DNA of 43,699 nucleotides from an uncultured Desulfovibrio sp. (lineage in GTDB: Bacteria > Desulfobacterota > Desulfovibrionia > Desulfovibrionales > Desulfovibrionaceae). The notes below the pieces were generated by a model. It did no database searches. It was not told where the DNA came from and worked only from the letters and a program-made list of their open reading frames with translations. Location of the stretch: contig CAMQVJ010000015.1 in assembly GCA_947038175.1 (NCBI GenBank), forward strand, positions 1-43,699. The letters are read 5' to 3'. Shown here one piece after another: positions 35,331-43,699 of the stretch (its first letter is position 1; every line of letters begins with the position of its first letter). A program made the translations under genes and the position numbers.

Positions 35331-36617
35331 ATGCGAAAAACATTAAAATATACAGCTGTACTCTCACTTGCTCTCGTTTGTTTTCTAACGGGGGGCGGAC
35401 TTATGAACGCTATCAGCGCAAATGCCGATTATGAATCCCTAAGAAGATTCAGTCAAGTACTTGATATGGTTGAACAATACTACGTAGAAGATGTTTCCCA
35501 ATCAGATTTGGTTGACGGCGCTCTCAAGGGCATGTTGCAAGAGCTTGACCCACATTCTACTATGATGAATAAAACAGAATTTGCTGAAATGCGTGAAACC
35601 AATACAGGTAAGTTCTCTGGGATTGGGGTAGAAATCACGAGTGGCAACGGTGTTGTCCTTATCGTTTCACCTATTGAAGATACTCCTGCCTTTCGTGCAG
35701 GCTTACGCTCAGGCGACCAAATTTTATCTATTGACGGGCAATTCACCGATCAAATGAGTTTGTCAGAAGCTGCCAGTAAAATGCGTGGAAAGAAAGGCAC
35801 AGAACTCACTTTACTCGTTCTCCATAAAGACCAAAGATCACCAGTTACTATTAAACTAAAACGTGATGACATCCCTTATCTTACTGTAAAAGCAAAAGAA
35901 ATTGAACAAGGCTACCACTGGATTCGCCTAACACGCTTTAGTGAAAACACCTCTCAGGAACTAAAAGACGCACTCAAAAAAGCAAAGGCAAAAGGCGCTA
36001 TAAAAGGTGTTATTTTAGATTTGCGTAATAATCCTGGCGGACTTGTCGATCAGTCTATCAATGTTGCCGATGCGTTTCTTAGCTCTGGCGTGATTATGTC
36101 CATGCGCGGACGTGGTGAAGGTGATGAACAAATTTATGAAGCAAAACCAAGTAAAGATGATGTAAGCGCACCGCTTATTGTCTTGGTCAATGCAGGGTCT
36201 GCGTCTGCTTCTGAAATTGTTGCAGGTGCGTTACGTGACCAGCAACGTGCATTTATTGTGGGCGAACGTACTTTTGGTAAAGGTTCTGTGCAAAATGTCA
36301 TTCCCTTACCTGATGGTACAGGACTTAAACTGACTGTAGCACTCTATTACACCCCTTCTGGAAAATCTATCCAAGCTGAAGGCATAAAGCCTGACTTTGA
36401 AGTAGCTTGGGAAAATCCTGAACAGAAAAAAGACGGGATTTCCATTCGAGAAAAAGACCTCACGAAACACTTAGAAGTAAGTAAAGATGCAAAGAAAGCA
36501 GACACGAACAAAAAAGATATAGATGCAGAAGCCGTGGAAATGCTCGCTAGAGATAATCAGCTACGACTTGCATTACAATTTGTAAAAACTGTGCCTATCA
36601 TTCAAAACATAAAGTAA
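35331..36617 (+). CDS. ctpA: C-terminal processing peptidase, S41 family (CtpA-type)
   Basis: 428 residues, a periplasmic serine protease that trims or degrades proteins from their C-termini. An N-terminal signal/anchor (residues 7-27) is followed by a small helical domain, a PDZ domain (about 90-165, GVGVEI-like SGIGVEITSG and FRAGLRSGDQILSIDG) and the S41 catalytic domain. The Ser-Lys dyad is Ser292 in GSASASEIVAG and Lys317 in GERTFGKGSVQ. LDLRNNPGGL is also typical. The C-terminal ~60 residues are Lys/Asp-rich and variable. GGAGGT precedes the ATG. It likely heads a unit with the deacetylase, although a stem-loop separates them. Confidence 0.96.
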   Translation: MRKTLKYTAVLSLALVCFLTGGGLMNAISANADYESLRRFSQVLDMVEQYYVEDVSQSDLVDGALKGMLQELDPHSTMMNKTEFAEMRETNTGKFSGIGVEITSGNGVVLIVSPIEDTPAFRAGLRSGDQILSIDGQFTDQMSLSEAASKMRGKKGTELTLLVLHKDQRSPVTIKLKRDDIPYLTVKAKEIEQGYHWIRLTRFSENTSQELKDALKKAKAKGAIKGVILDLRNNPGGLVDQSINVADAFLSSGVIMSMRGRGEGDEQIYEAKPSKDDVSAPLIVLVNAGSASASEIVAGALRDQQRAFIVGERTFGKGSVQNVIPLPDGTGLKLTVALYYTPSGKSIQAEGIKPDFEVAWENPEQKKDGISIREKDLTKHLEVSKDAKKADTNKKDIDAEAVEMLARDNQLRLALQFVKTVPIIQNIK

Positions 36618-36629
36618 TAATACGAAAGC

Positions 36630-36658
36630 GCCGCACAAATCTCTTTGGTTTGTGCGGC
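36630..36658 (+). terminator. Terminator after ctpA
   Basis: GCCGCACAAA (36630-36639) pairs with TTTGTGCGGC (36649-36658) around a nine-base loop and is followed by TACTTTTA. It starts 12 bases after the stop. Confidence 0.85.
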
Positions 36659-36711
36659 TACTTTTACTCGTGTACATCCTTTAATCGTTACCTACTCTTA
36701 TCATCTTGATT

Positions 36712-38241
36712 ATGAGGTTGACTCATTCCATGTTTATTAATCCCCTATTCATTAAAAATACAATACAAAAAATGGCGCGTTTTATTTCTTCAAGAAGAGG
36801 AATGCAAAGCATCATTCTTGCCACACTTTGTATCTTTATAATTTCGCTCTTTTTTATTGGAACGAGTATCTTTTCAATGGCTCCTGACCTTGCAAGTAAA
36901 GATATTTCACCCAAAACAGAGAAAGAACGAGCGACCGAACAAAAACAAAAAAAATTAGCGCAACTCTTTAGCGAACAAAATCTCAATAGCAATCTTACCC
37001 CTTACATCAATCAGAAAATGAATTCCCCTCAAAAAAGGAAACTTTTAGAGAATGCTTTTTCACAAGGCAATTTGCATATTTTTGAATTCAATTCAAGCGC
37101 TCACGCAAGCAACCCTATGCAGGCTTTAGCTACCTTAATCAGGGAAATCGACTCAACTCAAACAAATCTTCTTGATATCGCCCAAGCAATAAACACAAGT
37201 ATCATGCAAACGCTCAAAAGTCTCTCCATAGGTAGTGAAGACCTCATATTTGCAGAAAGCGCTATACGCCTCTATAATCAAAGCGAGCCGTATCCTTTCA
37301 TAGTATTACAGCTCTCTAAAGCAAATTCTGAACGTCCTTACTTCCCATCAAAAAGAGAAAAAGCGAAATTTATATCCATACTCTTAAAAAATATAAAAAA
37401 CCACGATGACGCTGAAGACAAAAGCGAAAATAAAAGACATAATACAAGCCTGTTAGCCCAAAAAGTAAAAATCATTGATGAAGGGACTTTTCTCTATATT
37501 ACCTTTGATAACATTATTTCCCATGTTATTCGTCTAGCACCTCGTAAAGAGAAAATGCAATCATTAACCCCCCTTAAAAACGAGCATTTTTATTTCACAC
37601 TTATCATTGATGATGTTGGTGAAAATTTTCCTCTTGCGCGCAAATTCATGAATTTACCCTTTCCTGTTATCCTTTCTATTTGGCCACATAGCACCCACGC
37701 TACAAGCATCGCCACCATCGCCCACGAAAAAGGTTTACCTATTTTTCTTCATCAGCCGATGGAACCTCTCCCCGATGCAGGCCATACACCAAATATGGGA
37801 AAGGGGGGCTTAGAAACGAGCATGTCAAAGGAAATGATGATGCAAACCTTGCAACAAAATTTCCTATCTGTACCCCATTCACGAGGTATAAATAATCACA
37901 TGGGATCCAAGTTTACAATGGATGAAGCAGCAGTTAATACTTTTTTGTTAGCACTGAAAAACCTTATGCCTCACGCCCTCATTCTTGATAGCCTAACCCA
38001 TAATGATTCTGTGCTTTACTCGCATGCAAAAAATTTGGGATTCTTGACAGGACAGCGCAATTATTTTATTGATAATAAAGGCGATAATATTTTAAACTTA
38101 TTAAACAAGGCATATACCTTTGCAAAAAAAACGAAGCACGTATATGTAATAGGTCATGCTAGACAAGAAACACTCAAAGCACTTTTAACATGGAAACAAT
38201 ATCTCAATACCGATATCGTTTTTGCTTTGCCAAGTTATTAG
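36712..38241 (+). CDS. Divergent polysaccharide deacetylase family protein (YibQ-like)
   Basis: About 509 residues from the ATG at 36712. The start is uncertain: TTG at 36706 and ATG at 36730 are alternatives and none has a strong ribosome-binding site. A membrane anchor lies at about 32-55 (SIILATLCIFIISLFFIGTS). A Lys/Glu/Gln-rich region and a poorly conserved middle part follow. The C-terminal ~220 residues are the deacetylase-like domain: LIIDDVGENF, ILSIWPHSTHA, HQPMEPLPDAG and GINNHMGSKFT. Members are envelope proteins in many proteobacteria and often sit next to ctpA, as here; the substrate is not known. It is followed by ndk after 16 bases. Confidence 0.9.
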   Translation: MRLTHSMFINPLFIKNTIQKMARFISSRRGMQSIILATLCIFIISLFFIGTSIFSMAPDLASKDISPKTEKERATEQKQKKLAQLFSEQNLNSNLTPYINQKMNSPQKRKLLENAFSQGNLHIFEFNSSAHASNPMQALATLIREIDSTQTNLLDIAQAINTSIMQTLKSLSIGSEDLIFAESAIRLYNQSEPYPFIVLQLSKANSERPYFPSKREKAKFISILLKNIKNHDDAEDKSENKRHNTSLLAQKVKIIDEGTFLYITFDNIISHVIRLAPRKEKMQSLTPLKNEHFYFTLIIDDVGENFPLARKFMNLPFPVILSIWPHSTHATSIATIAHEKGLPIFLHQPMEPLPDAGHTPNMGKGGLETSMSKEMMMQTLQQNFLSVPHSRGINNHMGSKFTMDEAAVNTFLLALKNLMPHALILDSLTHNDSVLYSHAKNLGFLTGQRNYFIDNKGDNILNLLNKAYTFAKKTKHVYVIGHARQETLKALLTWKQYLNTDIVFALPSY

Positions 38242-38257
38242 AAATAAGGGAGTTCAC

Positions 38258-38671
38258 GTGGAAAGAACATTAGCACTCATTAAACCCGATGCCGTTTTAC
38301 GGAATTTACAGGGTGAGATTATAGATATGATGCAAAAAAATGGTCTCAAAATTGTAGCCATGAAAATGTTGCAATTATCTCCAAAACAAGCTGCTCATTT
38401 TTACCTTGTTCACAAAGAGCAACCTTTTTACCAAAATCTGATTACTTATATGTGCAGTGCTCCTGTTGTTGCACTTGTTTTAGAATCCACGAATGCTGTA
38501 TCAGCGTATCGCACACTTATGGGAGAAACCAACCCTGAGAATGCTAAACCTCATACTATTCGTAAAAAATATGCTCTAAGTCTTAGAGAAAATTCCGTGC
38601 ATGGGTCGGACTCGCTCCAATCCGCAGAACAAGAAATTAGTTATTTTTTTAGTGCATTTGACATCATTTAA
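38258..38671 (+). CDS. ndk: Nucleoside diphosphate kinase
   Basis: 138 residues from a GTG at 38258; AAGGGAG six bases before it supports this start over the longer frame opening inside the deacetylase gene. It moves the terminal phosphate between nucleoside triphosphates and diphosphates in the cytoplasm. The N-terminus ERTLALIKPDAV is typical, and the phosphorylated His is in NSVHGSDS. Usual family length is about 140, so it is complete. It is in an operon with the deacetylase upstream and the ProC-like gene 15 bases downstream. Confidence 0.97.
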   Translation: MERTLALIKPDAVLRNLQGEIIDMMQKNGLKIVAMKMLQLSPKQAAHFYLVHKEQPFYQNLITYMCSAPVVALVLESTNAVSAYRTLMGETNPENAKPHTIRKKYALSLRENSVHGSDSLQSAEQEISYFFSAFDII

Positions 38672-38686
38672 TACTTGTGAGGATGT

Positions 38687-39589
38687 ATGAGTAACATAGG
38701 ATTTATTGGATGTGGTAGACTTGGTAGCGCGATGCTTAAACGCCTCGCGAGTAAGGGTGGCAGTTTCAAACTTTTTGCCCATGATAACGCTCGTAGTAAA
38801 ATTGATCATATAAACAGATATGTTGATCAAATGAACGAAAAATTAAAAGAAGGCGTGGCGGAAAGCTCCCAGCATGTCACCTTTGTCGAAAGCATTGAAG
38901 ACCTTGTAAAAACCAGTGATTACATATTTATTGCTGTGCAGCAAAACAAAATAGTTTCACTTTTAGATAAACTGGCTCTCTGCCTTACCGAAGGTAAAGT
39001 TCTTATTTCCCTTATGGGTTCTGTGCCTCGACAATATATCCGTGCAAAAACACATTATCTCGTACCTGTTGTACGTATTTTAGCAAATATCCCCGTCGCC
39101 TACGGTAAAGGTGTTTTAGGAATCTCATACCCAGAACAAGCTCCTGAGATAGAAATCAAAAATAGAATGACGTATTCCCTTAGCGAAGAACAAGAAGAAG
39201 CCATTGGAAAATTCCTCAAGCATCTTGGGCAAAGAGTGTATTTATCAGAAGAAAAAGTTTCTATTTTTGCCGCAGTTGTCACATGCGGTCCTACTTACAC
39301 ATTTTTATTTATGGAAGCACTCTTACAAGCTGCGCTAACCGCAGGTATTCCCTATTTAGAAGCTAAAAAATGCGTTGCTAATTGTGTTGAAGGGAGTGCT
39401 TACATGGGAGCTCATGACACGCAAAGCTTTAACGAATTACGCATGCATGCAAGCCCTCCAGGAGGAATTGCGATTCGAGCAATAAATGAAATGGAATTGA
39501 AAGCTGTTCGAGGTGAAATTACGAGCGCTATTCTTTCAGCTAACGATTACAACATCGCTTGCGAAGCAAAACTAGACGATAAATTATAA
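38687..39589 (+). CDS. proC: Pyrroline-5-carboxylate reductase-like protein
   Basis: 300 residues with an N-terminal Rossmann motif (IGFIGCGRLGSAML) that binds NAD(P)H, and a C-terminal helical part containing AAVVTCGPTYTFLFMEALLQAA and ASPPGGIAIRAINEME, the ProC landmarks. ProC catalyses the last step of proline synthesis. It is about 30 residues longer than usual, because of an extra stretch at about 40-62 and 140-165, and the first landmark has CGP where SGP is common. It is therefore a ProC-family member, but the exact substrate is slightly less certain. GAGG lies before the ATG. Confidence 0.85.
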   Translation: MSNIGFIGCGRLGSAMLKRLASKGGSFKLFAHDNARSKIDHINRYVDQMNEKLKEGVAESSQHVTFVESIEDLVKTSDYIFIAVQQNKIVSLLDKLALCLTEGKVLISLMGSVPRQYIRAKTHYLVPVVRILANIPVAYGKGVLGISYPEQAPEIEIKNRMTYSLSEEQEEAIGKFLKHLGQRVYLSEEKVSIFAAVVTCGPTYTFLFMEALLQAALTAGIPYLEAKKCVANCVEGSAYMGAHDTQSFNELRMHASPPGGIAIRAINEMELKAVRGEITSAILSANDYNIACEAKLDDKL

Positions 39590-39705
39590 TACAATCGAGA
39601 ACGCAAGGAGAGAAGACATCATCTTGCAGTTTTTAGATAAGAATATTTTATTTAGAAATTTTTCAAGACCAAGCTCCCCTGCTTAAATAATACGCATAAA
39701 AGAGA

Positions 39706-39743
39706 TAATACGTCAGCCCCACTTTTATAGGGTTGACGTATTA
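39706..39743 (+). terminator. Terminator after proC
   Basis: TAATACGTCAGCCC (39706-39719) pairs with GGGTTGACGTATTA (39730-39743), one G-T pair, ten-base loop, with CTCTTTA after it. It closes the deacetylase-ndk-proC unit. Confidence 0.85.
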
Positions 39744-39902
39744 CTCTTTACTATTCTAAGCAGTTCTCTCATAAATCAAGCTCTCCTAAAGAATAATATC
39801 CTTCTTTCTTAAAAAGTTTTTTTTACAAACAAAACACAGAACACATAGACCTCCCAATAACTCTGTAACTTTTGTAACTTTGAATATACCCCCTTCACTT
39901 GA

Positions 39903-39967
39903 GATTTTATATAAAATCCTCATATATGCTTATTGCGTAAAAATATTCTATGTGATATTTTACACAA
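39903..39967. promoter_or_regulatory. Two palindromes upstream of the MttB homologue
   Basis: GATTTTATATAAAATC (39903-39918) is a perfect 16-bp palindrome. TTGCGTAAAAATAT (39933-39946) is an inverted repeat of ATATTTTACACAA (39955-39967) around eight bases. Both lie 100-160 bases before the start codon in an otherwise featureless gap (39744-40064), where regulators would bind. No known consensus is recognised. Confidence 0.4.
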
Positions 39968-40064
39968 GCAATAGATACTTTTAGAAATATTAGACCCTCG
40001 TATCTTTCATTTAGAACGACGCAATAAGCAAAGAATTGATTAACTTAAACTCATGGAGAAGAAT

Positions 40065-41486
40065 ATGCTCAACAATGAATTTAGTGTGCTCAACTCAGAC
40101 GAATTAGCAAGAATCCATGCTTTAACTTTGCAAGTTTTACGGGAAAAAGGGGTGCTTTTTTATTCCACTGAAGCACAAGAAATTTTCAAGAAACATGGAG
40201 CGCAGGTTGATGGCTCTTGTGTAAAATTCCCACCAGCCTTGGTGGAACAATGCATTGCCAGTGCCCCTTCAGGTTTTTTATGGACAGCCCGTGATGCGGA
40301 AAAATCCATCTACGTTGGCGAAGGACAAAACAAAAGACAGGTCATGCAAGATCATGGCCCTGTTTTTATACAAGAGCGCAGTGGCATTCGCCGTTCAGCT
40401 TCTTTAGAAGATGTTATTAATTTTTATAAATTAGGTCAAACAAGCAAAGTGAGCACTGTTGTCGGTCAGGTAAGCGTTGACCCAGCAGAACTTACAGGCG
40501 ATAATAAACAATTACTCATCACACATGAGCTTCTAAAACATACTGACAAACCCGTAATGTCATTTCCTGGTATTACAGGAAAATCAAATACACAAGTATT
40601 CAAAATGCTTGAAATGGTTATGGGTGCTGGTTATCTTGCAGATCACTATTGTGTTGGGGCTTCTGCCTGCGCACTTTCACCGCTTCAATACGCAGGTGAA
40701 TCCGCAGATTGCATTATTGAATACGCTAAAGCACATCAGCCTATTTTCCTTTTGACTGCCCCTATGATGGGAGTAAGCGTACCTATGGCGCCTCTTGCAG
40801 CCCTCGTGACGCAAAATGCAGAACTGCTTGCAGGTCTTGTTTTAGCGCAATTAGTGCGCCCAGGCACACCTGTCATCTACGGAACAGGGACAGCGACAGC
40901 CGATATGCGCACAGGCGCCTATGTAACAAGTTCCCCAGACGCCTACCTTGTTGACCGTGCCTCCTTGCAATTAGCACAAAAGCTTTACCATCTCCCTACA
41001 CGCACAATGGCTGGCAATACCGATTCAAAGATACCTGATATTCAAGCAGGTTATGAAACAATGCAAAATTATATTCTTTTGCTTATGGGTGGTTCACACC
41101 TTATTAACGAATGTCTTGGTATTTTAGATGGTATGATGACAGTTTCTTATGAGAAGTATATCATTGACGAAGAAATTTTGTCCCGTATGGACTTTATGAT
41201 GCAAGGTTTATCAACCAATGCATCTGACTTTGATATTTCCGTTATTTTTGATACTCCCCATGGAGAGCCGTTCTTAACACACGATACAACGCTTGACGCA
41301 TGTGCTACACAATGGAAACCTGCTGTGGCTTGTTGGTCAAGTTATGGCGATTGGGTTGACGCTGGTAGCCCTTCCATGCTTGATAAAGCCGCAGTGCTTT
41401 GCCAAGAACGCTTAGAGTCTGCACCTTCTGATTTATTAGGTGCTGACCTTAATAAAGCACTCAGCCAATTTGCATTAAAAGGCTAA
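40065..41486 (+). CDS. MttB-superfamily methyltransferase, non-pyrrolysine type
   Basis: 473 residues from the ATG at 40065, which has GGAGAAGAAT before it; an ATG at 40053 puts that site inside the frame. The family members move a methyl group from a quaternary amine to a corrinoid protein. Landmarks are VLREKGVLFYS near the start, HGPVFIQERSG, SFPGITGKSN, GASACALSPLQYAGESAD and MGGSHLINECLGILDGM. The frame contains no internal amber codon, so it belongs to the branch without pyrrolysine, whose known substrates include glycine betaine, carnitine and proline betaine rather than trimethylamine. No corrinoid protein or reactivase gene is adjacent, so the methyl acceptor must be elsewhere. Substrate cannot be inferred. 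Confidence 0.9.
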   Translation: MLNNEFSVLNSDELARIHALTLQVLREKGVLFYSTEAQEIFKKHGAQVDGSCVKFPPALVEQCIASAPSGFLWTARDAEKSIYVGEGQNKRQVMQDHGPVFIQERSGIRRSASLEDVINFYKLGQTSKVSTVVGQVSVDPAELTGDNKQLLITHELLKHTDKPVMSFPGITGKSNTQVFKMLEMVMGAGYLADHYCVGASACALSPLQYAGESADCIIEYAKAHQPIFLLTAPMMGVSVPMAPLAALVTQNAELLAGLVLAQLVRPGTPVIYGTGTATADMRTGAYVTSSPDAYLVDRASLQLAQKLYHLPTRTMAGNTDSKIPDIQAGYETMQNYILLLMGGSHLINECLGILDGMMTVSYEKYIIDEEILSRMDFMMQGLSTNASDFDISVIFDTPHGEPFLTHDTTLDACATQWKPAVACWSSYGDWVDAGSPSMLDKAAVLCQERLESAPSDLLGADLNKALSQFALKG

Positions 41487-41600
41487 AGCATCTTTTGCTG
41501 AAGAGTACACTTGTTTACAGAATAGGTGCTCATAAAAAACATGTAAGCACAAACCTTTATGAGTGTTTTACTCGCATTATGCTTATTTCATAATACATTA

Positions 41601-41641
41601 AAAAACTTTGTCTTTAGTAAAAAGCTAAAGACAAAGTTTTT
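41601..41641 (+). terminator. Terminator after the MttB homologue
   Basis: AAAAACTTTGTCTTTAG (41601-41617) pairs perfectly with 41625-41641 around a seven-base loop, ending in a run of eight T's. The remaining gap to 41888 shows no other gene. Confidence 0.93.
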
Positions 41642-41888
41642 TTTACATGCTAATCTTAAAAATATACGACAAAACAATATTTTGTGTAATAATAACACAC
41701 ATATCTAAACAGCTTTAAATATAAGGATTGTATTTTTTGATATATAATTCCAAAAAAATCAACCATTTAGGACAGACAGAAACAATGATAGACTTGTTTG
41801 GAATACTTTTTGCATGACAATCAGTATATTCAAATTATGTCAAATTTCTGTCATGGCATATTGCCAATATCCTAAAAGGAAGTTTCTT

Positions 41889-42986
41889 ATGGGAAATATA
41901 GTCATACAATACATCAAACAAGAGTCATTTATAATGTACACTTGTGCATGTCAAAAAAGTAAACACTTGATTTCTAATATTTACAATAGAATGATACGCT
42001 TAGGCTATCTTATTATATCTACTTTTCGCCAATCTTTATGTAATAAATTTGTTCGTCTGGGCATGCTTTTCCCTATGTTCATGCTCTTGCTTTCAGGTTT
42101 TATCGAAGAAGACAAGAATTCGCTTTACGGAGAATTTTCTCAATCCGAAGAGCAGCTCTACCCACTCACGCAAAATTTCATGCCCATTGTCCCTGTTCCA
42201 AACAGTGGTGTCATCCCTATAAATCATGAGGTAGGAAGTTTTTTTACTCAGTATGAAAAGAATGAAAACGGGCGCAAAGACTTTCGAAATATTCCCGATA
42301 CCCAGCTAAACACAAGAAAAGCAGCCATTACTCACCTCAATAATAAAAGTAGTAATACCACACGAAACACAAATTATATTGTCCTACAAGACAGTATGTT
42401 TACGGGTAAACAAGTAAACGCGCTTTTACCAACACCATTACGTGATGTCACAGTGGCTACGCCTTCTTACATACAACGTAAAAACACGTATACGCCTTAC
42501 GCTATAAGTTACGCACGCAAATATGGACTTGACCCAAAAATGGTTATATCTATTATCTATGCAGAAAGTATCTTTTTTCCACATCTTATAAGCAATAGAA
42601 ACGCCCACGGGCTTATGCAAGTTGTGCCAGCTACCGCAGGCGCAGAGGTACACAGCTTCTTTAAAAAAGAAGGGGAACCAAGTTCAGCAGATCTTATGCA
42701 CCCTGAAACGAATATTCGCTACGGCACGGCATACCTCTTTTTATTGCGACGCTACCACCTTGTAGGGATTAACAACCCAAAGATTAAAGACATTCTTACT
42801 ATCGCCTCCTACAACGCAGGATCAGGAGCTGTGCTTCGACATTTTGCAAAAAGCAGAACAGATGCCATTGAGAAAATCAATTCCATGTCAGAAGATGAAA
42901 TAATTACAACCATCCTAACAAGTTACCGCTCAACAGAAACACGCCGATATTTGCAAAAAGTTCTTAGCTATATGGCGAGTATATAA
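41889..42986 (+). CDS. Lytic transglycosylase (SLT domain)
   Basis: About 365 residues from the ATG at 41889, which has AAAAGGA eight bases upstream; an ATG at 41814 extends the frame by 25 codons. It cleaves peptidoglycan glycan strands, making anhydro-ends. After an unusually long, basic N-terminus a hydrophobic segment (LGMLFPMFMLLLSGF) is the export signal or anchor. A ~130-residue linker of low conservation follows, then the SLT domain at about 205-350: YAESIFFPHL with catalytic Glu226, NAHGLMQVVPATAG, NIRYGTAYLFLL and ASYNAGSGAV. The ending ETRRYLQKVL is also typical. Confidence 0.92.
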   Translation: MGNIVIQYIKQESFIMYTCACQKSKHLISNIYNRMIRLGYLIISTFRQSLCNKFVRLGMLFPMFMLLLSGFIEEDKNSLYGEFSQSEEQLYPLTQNFMPIVPVPNSGVIPINHEVGSFFTQYEKNENGRKDFRNIPDTQLNTRKAAITHLNNKSSNTTRNTNYIVLQDSMFTGKQVNALLPTPLRDVTVATPSYIQRKNTYTPYAISYARKYGLDPKMVISIIYAESIFFPHLISNRNAHGLMQVVPATAGAEVHSFFKKEGEPSSADLMHPETNIRYGTAYLFLLRRYHLVGINNPKIKDILTIASYNAGSGAVLRHFAKSRTDAIEKINSMSEDEIITTILTSYRSTETRRYLQKVLSYMASI

Positions 42987-43021
42987 GCCTTTCCTCTTCT
43001 AAGAAGTATAGAAAAACAGAA

Positions 43022-43054
43022 CCCCCATGTGCTCTCATTCAAAGCGCATGGGGG
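43022..43054 (+). terminator. Terminator after the lytic transglycosylase
   Basis: CCCCCATGTGC (43022-43032) pairs with GCGCATGGGGG (43044-43054), one G-T pair, followed by CTGTTTTTA. Confidence 0.93.
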
Positions 43055-43057
43055 CTG

Positions 43058-43091
43058 TTTTTATTCTTACTAGGTTTTTATTCTTACTAGG
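43058..43091. repeat. Perfect 17-bp tandem repeat, two copies
   Basis: TTTTTATTCTTACTAGG occurs at 43058-43074 and 43075-43091, directly after the terminator's T run. The rest of the gap (43092-43360) contains no open frame or element I can name. Confidence 0.9.
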
Positions 43092-43360
43092 TTTTGGCTC
43101 TTCCCCAAAGAAAAGGGGTGACTTTTAGAAATCAAATTAGTCAAAGTCTAAAAAGAGGTATACTAAGATTACCAAGACTAAGTATACCAAATAGGATAAA
43201 TCTATTCCGAATAGAGCCCTAAAAACACTAAAGAGACAGCCCCAAGGCTTTCTATTGACATATGCCATACCGCTAAGTATTAGAAAGAGTTACCACATTT
43301 GATCGCCTCTATCTTTAATAAAGCCACGACTGTCATCATAGATTCTTTTAAAAAGTAATA

Positions 43361-43417
43361 CCCCTCAGCAATTAAAGCGGATAATCAAAAGAAATTATCA
43401 CTCTAATCATTGAGGGG
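43361..43417 (-). terminator. Terminator of the TRAP solute-binding protein gene
   Basis: CCCCTCA (43361-43367) pairs with TGAGGGG (43411-43417), with weaker inner pairing (GGATAAT/ATTATC). On the minus strand TATTACTTTTTAAAA follows. It lies just after the stop codon at 43451-43453. Confidence 0.7.
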
Positions 43418-43450
43418 CAATATTTATACTATTACAAATCTAAGTAGAGA

Positions 43451-43699
43451 CTATTTGCGCCATTCAGGTCTGCCAGCAGCCTTGAGATAGTCATTAATAA
43501 CATCAGCACCACCTACAAAATCAGCCATTTTTGGCCATACGATTTCGTAAGATCTTCTCTTCCACTCTTCTTCATCTTCAAGCACAGTCACTTCAACACC
43601 TTGATCAATAAGGTATTGCTTTGCTTTTTGGCCTTCATCTAATTGATATTGAAGAGCCTTTTCTTGTGCAAATGCGCCAGCTTCAATTAGAAGAGCTTG
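43451..43699 (-). CDS. dctP: TRAP transporter solute-binding protein, DctP family (3' part only)
   Basis: The minus strand is open from the window edge to a TAG at 43453-43451, giving 82 C-terminal residues. They begin QALLIEAGAFAQEKALQYQ, continue with LIDQGVEVTVLEDEEEW, and end in a KAAGRPEWRK tail. The pattern matches the end of DctP-type periplasmic proteins, which bind small organic acids and hand them to the DctQM membrane pair. The start and ligand-binding part lie outside the window. Confidence 0.75.
   Translation of the reverse strand, partial: QALLIEAGAFAQEKALQYQLDEGQKAKQYLIDQGVEVTVLEDEEEWKRRSYEIVWPKMADFVGGADVINDYLKAAGRPEWRK

Noticed and set aside
40065-41486. Pyrrolysine-containing trimethylamine methyltransferase (MttB)
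   Set aside because: The frame runs from start to stop with no internal TAG, so it belongs to the non-pyrrolysine branch.
41521-41570. Weak inverted repeat CTCATAAA/TTTATGAG after the MttB homologue
   Set aside because: The stem is only eight pairs with a long loop, and a much better terminator follows at 41601-41641.
1-43699. CRISPR arrays, tRNA or rRNA genes, insertion sequences
   Set aside because: No regularly spaced repeats, cloverleaf-like or rRNA-like sequences, or transposase frames were seen. The repeats present are explained by tandem gene duplications.

Overview
This is an AT-rich stretch of a Gram-negative chromosome. Its gene content points to the Desulfovibrionales: a Desulfovibrio-type [NiFe] hydrogenase, bacteriohemerythrins, an HD-GYP protein, a dCache chemoreceptor, an MttB-family methyltransferase and a TRAP transporter. 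I read this from protein families only. No rRNA, tRNA or CRISPR array was seen.

Positions 1-14,100 form an accessory island built around type VI secretion (T6SS) cargo. It holds two near-duplicate vgrG genes, a Tle4-like lipase effector coupled to the second vgrG, and three Tli4-like immunity genes, one of them only an 8-codon tail at the window edge. Two duplicated small three-helix membrane proteins follow vgrG1, next to what looks like a frame-shifted toxin tail. A minus-strand PP2C phosphatase - Ser/Thr kinase - unknown cassette resembles the PppA/PpkA switch that controls T6SS activity. No sheath, baseplate or Hcp genes are present, so the secretion machine must be encoded elsewhere.

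Positions 14,300-23,500 hold an alpha-2-macroglobulin-like periplasmic protein paired with penicillin-binding protein 1C (the yfhM-pbpC pair), then a small C_GCAxxG_C_C protein. The macroglobulin has lost the Glu-Gln of its thioester motif. Positions 23,500-29,000 are a sensing block: a double HD-GYP protein, two tandem hemerythrins that arose by an 803-bp-period duplication, and a methyl-accepting chemotaxis protein.

Positions 29,000-32,200 encode a [NiFe] hydrogenase of the periplasmic Desulfovibrio type. Its small subunit has lost the twin arginines and hydrophobic core of the Tat signal, so it is predicted to stay in the cytoplasm. Its promoter overlaps a perfect CRP/FNR-family palindrome.

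Positions 32,200-43,699 are mostly housekeeping: two minus-strand proteins of unknown function, a CtpA-type protease, a divergent polysaccharide deacetylase, Ndk, a ProC-like reductase, a non-pyrrolysine MttB homologue, a lytic transglycosylase and the 3' end of a DctP-type TRAP solute-binding protein. Many transcription units end in clear stem-loops. A recurring theme is tandem duplication (Tli4, vgrG, the small membrane proteins, hemerythrin), often with remnants of the neighbouring gene carried along.
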